A DNA stretch of 64,000 nucleotides from Reticulitermes lucifugus. Its lineage: Eukaryota; Arthropoda; Insecta; Blattodea; Rhinotermitidae. This document shows, in pieces, positions 44,681-55,320 of the stretch. Position 1 is the stretch's first letter, and the number at the start of each line of letters is the position of its first letter. Position numbers and translations under genes: made by a program. The stretch is taken from positions 31,027 through 95,026 of the forward strand of contig JAKCWW010000350.1 in the NCBI GenBank assembly GCA_026260175.1, written 5' to 3'. The notes beneath the pieces are model-generated. The model saw only the letters and a program-made list of their open reading frames with translations, made no database searches and was not told the DNA's origin.

Positions 44681-46380
44681 TAAACCGAAATTGGCTGGTA
44701 ATCCTGCCATAAGGTGTTAAAAAGCATTTTATGATTTGGTGAGTGAAATTACTATACTTTTGTAAATGAAACAAAAGATGTAACTATTACAATAACAGGA
44801 AATATAATTTTAGTCACATTAAAATGCACCTAGACGAGTTAAGTATTCAACTAAGGAAGAGAGAATTTAATAATATCAGCATGTTACAATGCAAAAGCTT
44901 TTCAGATAAAACTGTGGGAAACGTTAATAAAAATGAAAATATAGTACATGTTGAAACATTCAAAACATTTAATTGGTTGGAATCGAATCTACAGCTCAGT
45001 TGCTATTCAGAAAATACTGGGTTGATGGGAACGAAATTTGAAATGTTGTTTAAAGAAATATAAGATTTTTGGCATGAAATTTGCCAAATTCACTGCACCA
45101 AATAATTTTTACACTGACAAAACGCACTAATATACACAAATGGAACAGACAGAACTGCAACGCGATTGAGTTCTGGAAGAAAAGAATTAATGGTTTTGAA
45201 TTGACAAGATTTTGTATTTACTTATCTGCATATTAATTTCCAAAAAGTATTCAATTTGCTTGCCAAATATGTGCGATGTTTGGTAACACATATGTGTGTG
45301 TGAACAATTGTTTTCAGTTATGAAATGAAACGAGCTCCATATCAATAAATCATTAATAATAAATAATAATCAATAATTAATAAATCAGAATTAACAGGTA
45401 CACATTTGTCATAAATAAAGAAACTGGCTTCAATGCAAAATCGTGAACCTGACATTAGTAAGCTTAGGCCAAATAAAAGGCGCCAAATTTCTGGAAAAGT
45501 CTTGTGATTAGAAGCGAAATATTAGCAATGTACCAGCTCGGATAATTATCTTTTTATTCTTTTTATATTGAGACCTACCAAAAGACTTTTATGTATGGTA
45601 TTTATGGTATGGTGGTATTTGTGTAACGTTATGCCTTTCTACTTATTTTAACATGTTGCGAGATCCCTTAGCTCAATATGGGCCTTCACGCACCGAGTTT
45701 GACATGCTTTCATAATAACAACGCACTTGTACATCGTTGAAGGCCATATGTGCCGAATACACTTGATACTGTTGTATAAACATTATATACATGTGTCATA
45801 ATACTGTCTGACCAGACAGACGATGAAACAGCCACAAGATGCAAGGTACTAGCTGATTTTACGAACAGCTAGCTTCAGGCGAGGTGTGTCGATACATATA
45901 ATACCGTGTTGCTTTAATTCTGTGTATTAATTAAACATGTTTCCAGCACAGAAACATGATTAAAAAAATAAAGTAAGAAAAGAGTTTATTGACTTTCAGG
46001 CTGATGACTCGCATTACCGTGATATACAGTGTTGGGTGTGACGTCACGATCGGACATCGTTACACTGGAACAGGATATCAGACTGGCAGCGAGCTCAGTG
46101 CTGGATTCAAGTGGAAAGTGAAGAGTCATTTCGTGATACCAGTGCCAATGGCAAGAACATCTGACTGTTTAAAAGCGTAGTGGTAATTAAATATAACACC
46201 TGCTTAGCACTCAGATCTGCATTTTGCTCACAGATATACGTGTTTGGTATGATTCTGTCAATAACCAATTATTTACTTGCCAAAATTAACTGGTCAGTCT
46301 ATGCAGCAAAGACGGCGTGTGTTTTCTGTGCGGTAGGAGCCGAATTCTTATATGCTGTACATTTGCATGTAATTATGCTT
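44681..46380. other. Unassigned AT-rich stretch
   Basis: No gene called. An ATT/AAT-rich tract lies at 45335-45390. A 79-codon frame at 44824-45063 and one of 63 codons at 45989-46180 show no motif. Confidence 0.45.
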
Positions 46381-46525
46381 CAGGCCGTCCCATGGCTCAG
46401 GCGGTTAGTCGCCGGCTTTTGTCGCGGAAGCAGGTGTCCGATCTTGGGCCAGGCCATACGAGATTTTTGTTTGACAAAGTGGCACAGGTACAGGGTTTTC
46501 TAGGAGAATTTCGGGTTTTACCCAG
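46381..46525 (+). mobile_element. SINE group 1, head plus start of body
   Basis: 'caggccgtcccatggctcagg' type head with exact group A-box TGGCTCAGGCGG (46393-46404), 'ttagtcgccggc', a B-box region with substitutions, then 'aagtggcacaggtacagggt'. The body deviates soon after. Frames here again give the AQAVSRRLL phrase typical of this repeat. Confidence 0.78.
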
Positions 46526-47537
46526 TTAGTATCATTTCCAACAGTGATACATACTTCGTCTAAATGCAGCTGTTACCAGGACAGACGGAAGAAGCCTGGG
46601 AACTCTCCAAAAAAAAAAAAACGTTGTTTCGGAAATCGGGGGCATTGGAGAGAAAAGTACCTTCATGTTTCGTAGTCCAGGCATTCATGTCTGTTGAATC
46701 TAACAATGTGTGGATCTTCTGCATTTCTTTAGATGTCTCATCTTTTTTGTTCCTTTAGCAAATGGAAATGTAATTTACACGCTATGAATGGCCTGCAATG
46801 CAGATTTGTAGTATGTAACACCATTAGGGTTATAACTAAATTGAAGGTAAACTCTGGCTTTGAAGTGGTATACTGCTGGAAGTTCAGAGTATGTTTATCA
46901 GAAAACTGTCCTGTGGGCATATTGACAGACTGCTGCTTATTTTAACTCTTAAATGTTGCGTCGAGTAGTGATGAAATTTGACGTATAACATCCATCCATA
47001 TGATTAGATAGCGCTTGACGCTGTCTCAGCCCTGAGTTAAACTGTGCACTGAATGATCAGGCCCCGGACTGTTATACGAAAGTAGAGCTCTTAAATATAT
47101 TGCGGACTATATTGGCGGTTAAAGATTGACCAACACTTTGAAGATATAAATAAATGATTAAATAAACAAACAAGTTATAGCTTTTAACTAGATAAATTGC
47201 AGTGTACGAGTATATACGTAGGATCCTCTTGTGATAGCAATTTATGAGAAATTTGATAAAATTTTATTTCGGAATAAGAACTGGTAAGAACTGGTAATGG
47301 ATGTTATTGGCGTATTTTGCATGACCTTTTGATCTGATAGCTGATAGTTGATCAACTGGTCAAGAAACCTCCCATGTTTTATGGAATACGTCTCTTAGCT
47401 TGTGTGTTAACATGGCACCGTTTCTAGACTCCATTCTGAGCCACTTTAATGCCGTTTAAGGTATCAGATACTGTTCTTTTAAGAATATTTTCATATAATC
47501 CATCTTCTGGATCTTCAAACTGAACTCTGCCCTCCAG
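46526..47537. other. Unassigned; one weak exon-like segment
   Basis: 46759-46846 is open between a good acceptor (ttttttgttcctttag) and an AAG followed by gtaaac donor, reading KWKCNLHAMNGLQCRF and on. Its entry phase would fit the exit phase of the candidate exon at 34351, but the encoded sequence does not look conserved and the distance is over 12 kb, so it is not called. Confidence 0.25.
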
Positions 47538-47665
47538 GTTGGCTGTTAATATAGTCGCGAAAAGCGCCTGTTACCTTCGCCATGCCCGCCCGTCCTTTTG
47601 TCTGTGCCTCTGTTTTTCCGCATGTATCAGCGCGGCTCCCATTGGATGGACTTCCTTGAAATCTG
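47538..47665 (+). repeat. Repeat family C fragment
   Basis: 'tcgcgaaaagcgcctgttac', 'ttcgccatgcccgcc', then 'gcgcggctcccattggatgg' correspond to the start of the family C copies at 33590 and 56455. It is joined to non-matching sequence after about 47665. Confidence 0.55.
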
Positions 47666-47874
47666 CTGTTGGGTACTTTCGTGGAAATCTCATCTACGCC
47701 TTTTACCCGAAACAGCTTGCCCTGTGTCAACTTTTTCAGATCTGTGAACTGTGAACATTTTATTCTGGTCTCCATGGTTATCGACACCGTGTAGTCTCGC
47801 GGATGATAACCAACATGTGCGAGAAATTTGCTTGCCTTATTTTAAAGTTAGAACTGGTAAAGGAGGCGGCAGAT

Positions 47875-48500
47875 TTCTTCCTCTGTCCTTATCCTGAGTC
47901 AGATGAACTCAGCCCATGCCACACCATTCTAGTTCGTTAAGATCCACTTAAGTATTACCTTTCGTTCTACGCCTAGATATCTTTCCTTAAGGTTTCCTCA
48001 ACGCCTGTGTATCCCCCCACGTGCCATATGCCCCGTTTACCTCATCCTCGTTCATATGCTAGCACTGTGGCTAGGCTGCATGCTGGACGGTTCGGAGTTC
48101 AAATCCCAACATGGTCAAGAGTTCTCTTCTCCAAATCGTCTATACCGGCTCTGGGACCCACAAAACCTTTTCCTCCTCAGTAGGTACCGGGGTTATTTCC
48201 TAGGGGTAAAGCGGCCGTGGCGTAAAGGTGACCACTCACCTCTATCTAGCGCTGAGGTTAAGAACGGGTGGAGCTATATATCTATCCCCGATATATACTT
48301 TAATGGCGTGGAGAAGGACACATTTACCTTTACCTAACAACATTTGGTGAGGAGCACAGTCATGAAACTCTTCATTATGCAATTTTCTCCAGCCTCCTTT
48401 TACTTGCATCCTCTGAAGAAGAAATACTTTTCTCAGCACCTTACTCCCAAACACCTCAAGTGTGAACTGCATTATTTTAATTTTGTTCTGGATTTAGAAT
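47875..48500 (-). mobile_element. LINE fragment interrupted by a SINE
   Basis: 47880-48045 carries, read in reverse, the tail of the reverse transcriptase ORF ('atcctgagtcagatgaactc', 'ccacgtgccatatgcccc', 'gtttacctcatcctcgtt'). After the SINE at 48046-48345 the same LINE resumes at 48346-48500 with its upstream part: 'tttggtgaggagcacagtcatg', 'cattatgcaattttctccagc' (GWRKLHNEEFHDC region on the minus strand) and 'acttttctcagcacctt'. Both pieces are in the order of 60760-61060, so this is one LINE copy split by a later insertion. Confidence 0.82.
48046..48345 (+). mobile_element. SINE group 3, near full length, nested in a LINE
   Basis: The head 'gctagcactgtggctaggct' has a B-box-like 'ggagttcaaatcccaac' (48091-48107). 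The body follows: 'ttctcttctccaaatcgtct', 'ggctctgggacccac', 'taaagcggccgtggcgtaaa', 'ctatctagcgctgaggttaa' and tail 'acatttacctttaccta'. It sits between two halves of a LINE in opposite orientation. A target-site duplication is expected but not clear by eye. Confidence 0.85.
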
Positions 48501-49152
48501 TCAGGAACGTAGGGCTATTATTAGTGCAACAGACGTGTTAGTGTGCTGCAGTGTCAAGAGAAGCAAGTGGATTGTAGAATCACAATCCGCCTCTGTCGAT
48601 GGGCGAGGTGGCCTGTAGAAGAGGCGACTCTCGCCAATTAAAGGCAGGGAGGGTCCGGCTACTTGCTGCTGTTTTCTGTTATCAGATCCCAACCTCTGAA
48701 TGCAAAAGCAGCACCATCAGCTTATCTTCATCAAAATACAACTTCGGTGTTAGTTGTGGTCATTATCATGAAGCCAAACGAATTCAGATGCAAGTGAAAT
48801 TTGTTTTTGCGAATCCCACTATATTACTGATATTTGAACAGCTGAATATTTGGCTTTCGAGTGTTGTTTACGGGCCAGACATACGGTGAATTTACCCACC
48901 TTTTATCTTTTGCATAAGTCGCAAAGACTGAATTATTTAATTCAGTTCTATAGTATTTACAAATAGTTTTATTGCATCAGTTTAATGATTGGTACATTTG
49001 GGTTTGAACAACTGTACCATAAATCCATGCTGTTTATATTACTACAAGAAGTCCGGATAGAGACAATATTATCATCACAAGGAAAATTGAGATAAACCTT
49101 TTAGCTTACATATCAGACAGTTAATTTTCTATACTGAATTATACTATGACGT
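48501..49152. other. Unassigned non-coding stretch
   Basis: A slightly GC-richer patch at 48575-48665 is open on both strands without a motif. The rest is AT-rich. Confidence 0.45.
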
Positions 49153-49338
49153 CCCGGCGGCTTTACCCGGAGAAAGAGCCCCTGTTACCTATCGGAGGCT
49201 GAGTGGGTCCCAGAGCCGTTCTGGATGCTTCGGAGTAGGGAGTAGAATTCTACCCCTGCCGGGAATCTAACCTCGATTTTTGGTCTCTTAGTACGTAGCC
49301 TAGTCACGATATCGACAGTGCTATGCCGGTTTAAGCCA
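49153..49338 (-). mobile_element. SINE group 3, 3'-truncated copy
   Basis: Read in reverse it gives a head with 'gactaggctacgtactaaga' (the same 'gactaggctacg' occurs in the head at 51018-51029), a B-box-like 'gaggttagattcccggc', then 'cttcgg..cagaacggctctg', 'ggacccactcagcctccga' and 'gccgccgggac'. It stops at the 'taaagcggccg' block. Confidence 0.75.
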
Positions 49339-49400
49339 TCTTTATAGCTACTATAATTTAATTAGGATCTGTTAAATACGGTAGTATTAGAGACCCTCAT

Positions 49401-49541
49401 TTAACCCTTCAACGAAAAAGGGGTTTTAAATTTACAGGGGTCTCTTCCTAAATGCATTCACGACATACAGTTCACCGAGGAAGCAAAGTGTGAAAAATTA
49501 AAGGTCCATACCGTGCACCGAGGTCGGCATTAAAGGGTTAA
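49401..49541. mobile_element. piggyBac-like MITE (141 bp including TTAA)
   Basis: Ends are TTAACCCTT (49401-49409) and AAGGGTTAA (49533-49541), a perfect inverted repeat that extends one A/T further out. TTAA on both sides followed by CCC is the hallmark of piggyBac insertions. The interior has no coding capacity. Short termini like this can arise by chance, so superfamily is inferred only from TTAA plus CCCTT. Confidence 0.6.
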
Positions 49542-50224
49542 ATAACTGAAGAGTATTCACATGCTGTCACACAACGACAGCGTCGCCACACCGCCAGTAT
49601 CACGGGAGTGAAATATTACCACCACGTACCAACTGCGAATGAGGAGACACCGTAGAAAGGCAGGGGAAAAAGATCAGTGTCCTTACTGGTGCGACTCGGA
49701 TGTCTGTCATATATATACGGTGCAACATAGAAAAAATGAAAAATTTTAAATTGTAATTAAAATTTAACACAACATTAATATAATTTCAAGGTATGAAATG
49801 TTAGCCTATACAAAATATAGCACATATAACTGTAAATTGTTAAATTTATACGTACTGTTTAATTTACACTGTGGTATGCAGATGTGCATACAAATTGAGT
49901 CTGAGTGGCTATGAAAAGGGCGTACCCACTCAAAACCTGTCGCCTTAAACGAAAAAATTCATCGAATATGTGAACAAAGAAAGTATGTCATGTGTAGACG
50001 GCTGTAGTAATGCGTACAGAAAATCCTAATCGCAACGGAATGCTAAGATATAATGTAATAGAAATAGCTCTGTCATGAATTATTAATACGATTATATAAT
50101 GAAATGCAAATTAAATACAAAGTGACACTTATGACATATCAGATAAAATATTTATTCTATAATTTTCAGGCGCCTTTGCATAGTCGCGAGACAACCCAGT
50201 TATGGTTAAAATTGGAGATATTTT
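49542..50224. other. Unassigned AT-rich stretch
   Basis: No gene or shared repeat seen. Confidence 0.5.
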
Positions 50225-50420
50225 TACATTAAGACCTATGAACGTTGTATTGTTACCGGCAACATTAATTCAGCATAAAAGCGCTCTCTTCGAGTGAAAT
50301 AGTATCAGGCTATTAGGATGTCCGAGAAGGTATAAACATTACGCGAAGGCACCACAATATTACGTTATAATATGTACGTTACATGACTTGTGTTTTCTCG
50401 ATTTTGATGAATTCAATAAC
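50225..50420 (+). repeat. Repeat family C remnant
   Basis: 'acattaagacctatgaacgtt' matches the middle of family C (33765-33785), and 'gcgaaggcaccacaatattacg' with 'ttataatatgtacgttacatg' matches its 3' end (56915-56945). The segment between has been lost or replaced. Confidence 0.45.
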
Positions 50421-50999
50421 AAATTACATCTTCGATATGGTCCCATTTCTTATTTACGCCCATGTTGAAAACTTGGTAATTCCTATCCAGAAACAATTAG
50501 GTCAAGTATTTACGGAACAATCCTTCTAAATGGAGAACGCCAACAGTTGTGTCTTGTGTCCACAACCGTAATTCTTTTATATGTAGTAAATTTGACGAGG
50601 TGATGTGCCGAGTGAACATTGACGTCACAGGATGAGTACAATGGGAGCATTGTTATTTCTTATTCTGACACCAAGGAAAATAAAATAAACAAAATATCAG
50701 ACATGAAAGATGGATGGAGATCTCGTCTGGGCGTGCCCTCGATTTGTGCTGCTTTGTGGGTGTGAGAGAAGGGAAACGTGGCGGGTTGATGACTACTACG
50801 ATGATTACCGAGAACTAGAGACCATTTCACAACACGAAGACGCGGACCGTATCTTTTACCGTTGACCTGAGTACCGCAGCTGTCAAGGGATGTCATGGTG
50901 GATGCAGGCTTTATGTGCGTCAAAGCTGCCGTGCTCTGATGAGCGATGAAAGCAACACTCTGTATATAATATGATTTACATGTCTTCACAAGCCGGTAT
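50421..50999. other. Unassigned; longest frame is antisense and unsupported
   Basis: A 128-codon minus-strand frame (50660-51046) runs into the SINE at 51000 and shows no domain. Bases 50700-50950 are less AT-rich than average. No splice or coding evidence. Confidence 0.4.
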
Positions 51000-51295
51000 A
51001 TCTTAGTCAGTAAAATGACTAGGCTACGTTGTGGATGATGGGGCAATCGTGGTTCGAATGCCGGCGGAGTAAGAGAATTTTGTGTTCTTCAAAGCGTCCA
51101 GACTGATTCTGGGACCCACCCAGCCTCATACTCAATGGGTAAAGGGAAACCTCTTCCTTCTACTAAAGCGGCCGGGGCTGTGAAGCTGGCCACTCAACTC
51201 CCTGTAGGGTCGACGTAAAGAATGTATGAAGCTCTAACTCCACGTACCCACATACCTGTATAGCATGCACAAAGGCAACTTTACCTTTGTGCATG
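51000..51295 (+). mobile_element. SINE group 3, complete copy with terminal hairpin
   Basis: The head 'atcttagtcagtaaaatgac' has a B-box GGTTCGAATGCC (51051-51062). The body follows: 'gtccagactgattctgggac', 'cccacccagcctcatact', 'actaaagcggccggggct' and 'gctggccactcaactccc'. The end forms a perfect 12-bp hairpin, 'catgcacaaagg' (51264-51275) with 'cctttgtgcatg' (51284-51295). Other group 3 copies end in a similar 'tttacctttac' without the hairpin. Confidence 0.85.
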
Positions 51296-51509
51296 GTAAG
51301 GTACATGGAGAAAGCGCCAGTTAAGAGTGAGGTTCACAGGTGTTTCCAGATTTGTGAGTCCACAGCATGGAACTTGCTCGATACCATCCGTGCTGGCACC
51401 TATAATTTGGAAATGGCTCGTAGATTTTTGGAAAACCTGTTGACCCGTGATATACAAGTTATTTTAACATCGTCAGTTAAAGTTGTGAATGTAGTCTGTA
51501 CCAAGGAAT

Positions 51510-51655
51510 ACCAATTTTTCGAGAATCTAGGTGCCACCTCAAAATTCTTGTCGCCAGAAGGGTGATATGAAACAATTTCCATATTGAGGACTCAAAAATA
51601 TTAGGCACCACGGTAAAAAAAAAATAGTCCGGGATATTTGCACCCCTGGTGTACA
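51510..51655 (+). repeat. Dispersed repeat family A, copy 2
   Basis: 'gagaatctaggtgccacctc', 'aaattcttgtcgccagaagg', 'gtgatatgaaacaa', 'attgaggactc' and 'gggatatttgcacccctggt' match 2020-2195 and 63640-63835 in order and orientation. An A run near 51617 interrupts it. Confidence 0.65.
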
Positions 51656-52139
51656 CGTTGTTTCAACATAAGCTTATAAAGGATCTGAATGAATCATGAA
51701 GTTTTCTGAAGGTGATTTTGTTTCCGATAACAAATAAGTTTCCGTGCAGACCTCTCTGCGTGCAATAAGTATGATTGTGAACCGCAAGTACCGAAACAAC
51801 AAAATATAACGGGTGTCTCAGTACATAAATGCATACATAATAATAAAGCGAGCGAGGCTAATGCTTTTACTGTTGAACTTCATTGCCTTCATAGAAAGGA
51901 GTAAATTAATTACTGACCATTCTGGTGGGTAATGTAATTACCCGGGTAAATGACTTGTTTGCTACACAGTTGAAGTTCTCTTCAGCAGTCTTATTACTTG
52001 AAACAATAAGCATAGTGCTGTTTCACTAAATCTCTCTATGCCTTCGACCTGGAGATGCAGCTGCATTTGCAGAGTTCAAGTACAATGAGGAGATAATGTA
52101 CATTTCTGCCGTGAAGATTGTACCTAATATCGTGTATAA
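51656..52139. other. Unassigned non-coding stretch
   Basis: No gene or shared repeat seen. Confidence 0.5.
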
Positions 52140-52490
52140 TTAGAATGCTAGGCTCCAGGAAATGCGAATAGGAAAATGAAAGATGGGATGGGTGGGTGGG
52201 TCACGCAGCACGTATGAAGGGGAAATGGGGAATGAATGTAAAAATTTGGTAGGACACCCTGAAGACGAGAATACCTAGGCGTAAGGAGGGAATAATATTA
52301 AAACGGATCTTTAAGAAATAAGGTGGGACGGTGTTGACCGTGTTTCGTTTGGCTCAGAATAGTGAATTGTGAGAGTCTCTTGTATACAGTGTAATTATTC
52401 ATACATTCTGGTTTCATAAAAGATAGATAATTTTGGACCAATTGAACAACTGTTAGCTTCTTAAGAATGACTCTGCTTCATGGAGTCAGT
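52140..52490 (+). mobile_element. LINE fragment, reverse transcriptase tail plus 3' UTR
   Basis: 'gatgggatgggtgggtgggt', 'cacgcagcacgtatgaaggg' (GHAARM-type), 'gagaatacctaggcgtaagg' then 'agggaataatattaaaacgg', 'aaataaggtgggacggtgtt' and 'ggctcagaatag' follow the LINE order. The UTR carries 'ggtttcataaaa', 'gttagcttcttaagaatgac' and 'cttcatggag'. Multiple lesions. Confidence 0.78.
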
Positions 52491-53377
52491 CGTGTAGTTA
52501 ATAAAGCAGAAGGCAGACTGTCTGGATAAGTCTGGCTTTCTTAGCACGCTGCATCGGTTTGAGGTTACAGTATAATTACAGACTTGTACCATCACCAGTT
52601 GTGTTTAATAGCAGAACGCTTAGATAAAGATCTGCATGCAGCTAGGTGTCTGCAGCACCAGAAGCTGCCTCAGGTGGGTGCAGACAGAAATTGCCCTGCT
52701 GACGAATACAATGCTTGTTGGCACAACTTAACATGTACCTTATTTAATTACCTTCTGCCTACCTGTTGGTCACGTCTGAGTATTTTCTGCTTTTATTTCT
52801 TCTTCCCACAGTAAAATGGGTTTATTTTGTACAGTTTATATAGCATTTATCTATGGATTTCACTTCGTTTGGCATACTGGAATTTTTCTGAGTGTCTATA
52901 TCTCCTGAGGATGCAATTTAGTAGTAAGCTACTGCCGCGTGTTCCAACAAGAAAACAGGTTAGATCTTATTACGGGTGCTGTTTTCTTCTTGTTGTTCCT
53001 CTGGTTAAAAATTAAATTTTAAGGTTAAGAAGGAACGTTCAAAATGGCTTAATCCAAGGCCATTATCTTTGCTATTTCGATGATGAACTAAACAAATTAA
53101 AGAGAACTGTTATTATGAAATTAATGCAGTCTCATTAGTTTTCCTGTTTACACAATAAACTTAAGAATTGTCTTAATTTCGACAGACAAAAAATATATCT
53201 GTCTTTTGATTCTAATAATGTTCATCTCATGGGCGAGGGGCTAAGACGGAGTGCACGATAGTAAATAGGAGTAGACTGTATTTAAAATATAATACGTTAT
53301 ATCTAACAAATATCTTTATATGTGCGAGTTTATCATAGCGGTGCTGATGATTCAAAACTTTTATTTTTTGACCAAGA
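52491..53377. other. Unassigned; weak exon-like segment rejected
   Basis: 52608-52665 reads RLDKDLHAARCLQHQKLPQ between an 'aatagcag' and a 'CAG gtgggt', but its entry phase does not fit the other exon candidates and there is no other support. The remainder is AT-rich. Confidence 0.35.
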
Positions 53378-53460
53378 CGATGGAGGCACTAAGCTCCTCT
53401 GAAACGTCTGTAACTGTTTACCAGTCGACATGGCGTAACGTCCCACAAGACTGGAATCTT
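53378..53460 (+). repeat. Family B repeat with hammerhead-like stem II and stem III
   Basis: 'gatggaggcactaagctcct', 'ctgaaacgtctgtaactg', 'taccagtcgacatggcgtaa' and 'cgtcccacaagactgg' are collinear with 55398-55470 and 25912-25998. GGAG (53392-53395) pairs with CUCC (53395-53400 region), then GAA, AC-GUCU-GU, A. The CUGAAGA box is decayed to AAGACGA. Confidence 0.65.
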
Positions 53461-54340
53461 CGTCTTTATACATAATTGGCATTTGATGGATTTAAACAGA
53501 AAAAAAAACTTTCTTAAAGTACCTACACTTTAAAATGCTTGTCACTGGAATTAATCTGTAAAGGTTGAAATATACGGGTTTCGGAAAAGCGTTTACTGAA
53601 TAATACGATTTTATTGATAGAGTGATGTAAACATATTTCAGGTTGTCATTCCTAGTTTTATGACTTCTGTGGTCACGTAATTAACTGACTTTTTTATTTC
53701 GTAAATCGATGTCAGATGTGTTCATCCTTTTATTATTTGCCTTAATTCTTGTTGATGTCCTAAACATTGAGCTATGCCCGTAATTCAGCATTTCATCAAT
53801 AGATTTTATGACTGAACAGAGATATATGCAGTTTTCAGCCCGTTTTTTAGAAGTATATTCTTGTGAATATGGAATTATGACGTAATCTTACGATGATGGA
53901 ATATTTATAAAACACAAGAATCTTAACTTCGGCAGTATGTCAATATCCCTTTTTCCAAACAGCTAGGCATGCCTGTCGTTAAAAGTTAGTTAATATGGCT
54001 TATCGCTGGAGGTTCATCGCTTCTTAGGAGCCTTTCAAAAGTGTTTTGCATGTTTATGTCTATTTAGAACAGTTGTTCAGGCCAACCCGCCTTGCATTTA
54101 ATTTGTTACTTCATAAAAAGGATATATGAGGATGTGGCAGTCGTATCCTCTATGCTACACAATTTGCTTCCACAATTTTATGCGCTTAGCTACTTTCGTG
54201 CGTGTAAAATAAATCCTAATACCAAATTTGACTGTGCAGATTACATGCAAAATTGTTCTAAACCGCATCTTTTACATGTGTCTGCTACAAAGAAACATAC
54301 GTACACACACGCGGCTGTGATAATATATTCTCGATATCTC
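53461..54340. other. Unassigned AT-rich stretch
   Basis: No gene called. A 111-codon + frame at 54092-54427 runs into the inverted pair at 54341 and has no recognisable motif. Confidence 0.45.
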
Positions 54341-54500
54341 CGTTCTTCTGCGTTACTGCGCCGCAAAACTAAGCGTTTGGTTCCCGACGTTTCGGGAAAG
54401 CATGGTGGTCTCATTCTAAGGGGCTAATGTCCCATTCGACCTCTCGAAACGTCGGGAACCAGTAACCCAGCCAGGCGGCACAATATCCCAAAGAAATGAC
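54341..54500. mobile_element. Family B inverted pair 1
   Basis: Arms 54341-54394 and 54444-54500 are inverted copies; the innermost 16 bases, 'ggttcccgacgtttcg' (54379-54394) and 'cgaaacgtcgggaacc' (54444-54459), pair perfectly. The outer parts ('ttctgcgttactgcgccgc' with 'gcggcacaatatcccaaagaa') are diverged. Loop about 49 bases. Confidence 0.85.
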
Positions 54501-54747
54501 GTAACAACTGCACCGCCGCGAAAGCCATAAAAGTCGCAATATAGGTTTTGCTTTCGTATAGACAAAGAACGTAGGATAATAGTCACGACGGCTGTGTTTC
54601 AGTTCTCACAGGCCATATTCGTTAAATTAAACCCATGCTATCCTACGCACGTCGCCCAAGTCACATTGAAATCCTCTTATGAACTAGAAATTTATTTGCA
54701 CATTTCCTGAACGAACTCGTTTAAAATGTAGCAGACGCCCTCGCTCT

Positions 54748-54955
54748 TCTGGAATGTCACACTGCGCTGGTTGGTAGTTGGTTACCGACGTTTTGGGACA
54801 GCCTATCTTTTCTATCTTCAAGGTCAAGCAGTAGGTCGTTGAAGGTGGGACCGATAGGCAGTCAAGTTCTTGGACTGCTTGAACCTTGAAGCTGGCACCG
54901 GTAGGCTGTCTCGAAACATCGATAACAAACTACCAACCTATGCCGCGAGAAATCT
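54748..54955. mobile_element. Family B inverted pair 2
   Basis: The left arm ('tctggaatgtcacactgcgc', 'ggttggtagttggttaccga', 'cgttttgggacagcctatc', 'atcttcaaggtcaagcagt') and right arm ('actgcttgaaccttgaagc', 'caccggtaggctgtctcgaa', 'acatcgataacaaactacca', 'acctatgccgcgag') are inverted copies. A third partial copy of 'gggaccgataggca' in the loop (54847-54860) shows that the pair was rearranged or triplicated. Confidence 0.82.
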
Positions 54956-55004
54956 GGCATAAAATGTCACCATTATCACTTAGTCTGTCTTACGACAGTT
55001 CCAT

Positions 55005-55270
55005 AGCCTCTTCCAAAGGGAATTCTCCATTGAGTGCGATCTAGTGCTTCCTCTTTCAACTTCCAGTATCCTCTCGTTTCATTAACGTCATCTAGTAGCT
55101 ACTTACGTCTTCTTCCTCATCTTCCCTCACTTCTATCCTTCCTCCAACAACGTGTTTCAGAAGGCAGTTTCTACGCAAGATGTGACCAATCCAGTTAGCC
55201 TTCCTTCGTTTTATTTTATGTAGGATATTCCTTTTCTCCTTGAATCTCCTTTTGGAATTGTCCAAGTTTT
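55005..55270 (-). mobile_element. LINE family 2 fragment, C-terminal end of reverse transcriptase ORF
   Basis: On the minus strand the frame reads RNILHKIKRRKANWIGHILR, RNCLLKHVVGGRIEV, then, after a short shift, LLDDVNETRGYWKLKEEALD and RTQWRIPFGRGYG. This run of motifs is a familiar end of insect endonuclease-reverse transcriptase LINE proteins (NWIGHILRRNCLL signature). It differs from the GHVARMG family at 60560, so two LINE lineages are present. Frameshifts near 55110 and an early stop show that it is dead. Confidence 0.88.
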
Positions 55271-55320
55271 GATTTCGAACCCCGGCTCTTTAAAGCGTTT
55301 AAAACCTTTACACCTTTTGA

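Noticed and set aside
46759-46846. Exon candidate with good polypyrimidine acceptor
   Set aside because: Phase fits, but residue pattern is unremarkable and distance to the other candidates is large; in 30 kb several such matches are expected by chance.
50930-50960. Canonical hammerhead (CTGATGAG followed by GATGAAAGC)
   Set aside because: No pairing for stem II between the core halves and no stem I partner; chance match.
50660-51046. 128-codon minus-strand frame
   Set aside because: It starts within the group 3 SINE head and has no recognisable motif.
52608-52665. Exon candidate RLDKDLHAARCLQHQKLPQ
   Set aside because: Entry phase does not fit the exit phase of the better exon candidate, and the acceptor is only moderate.
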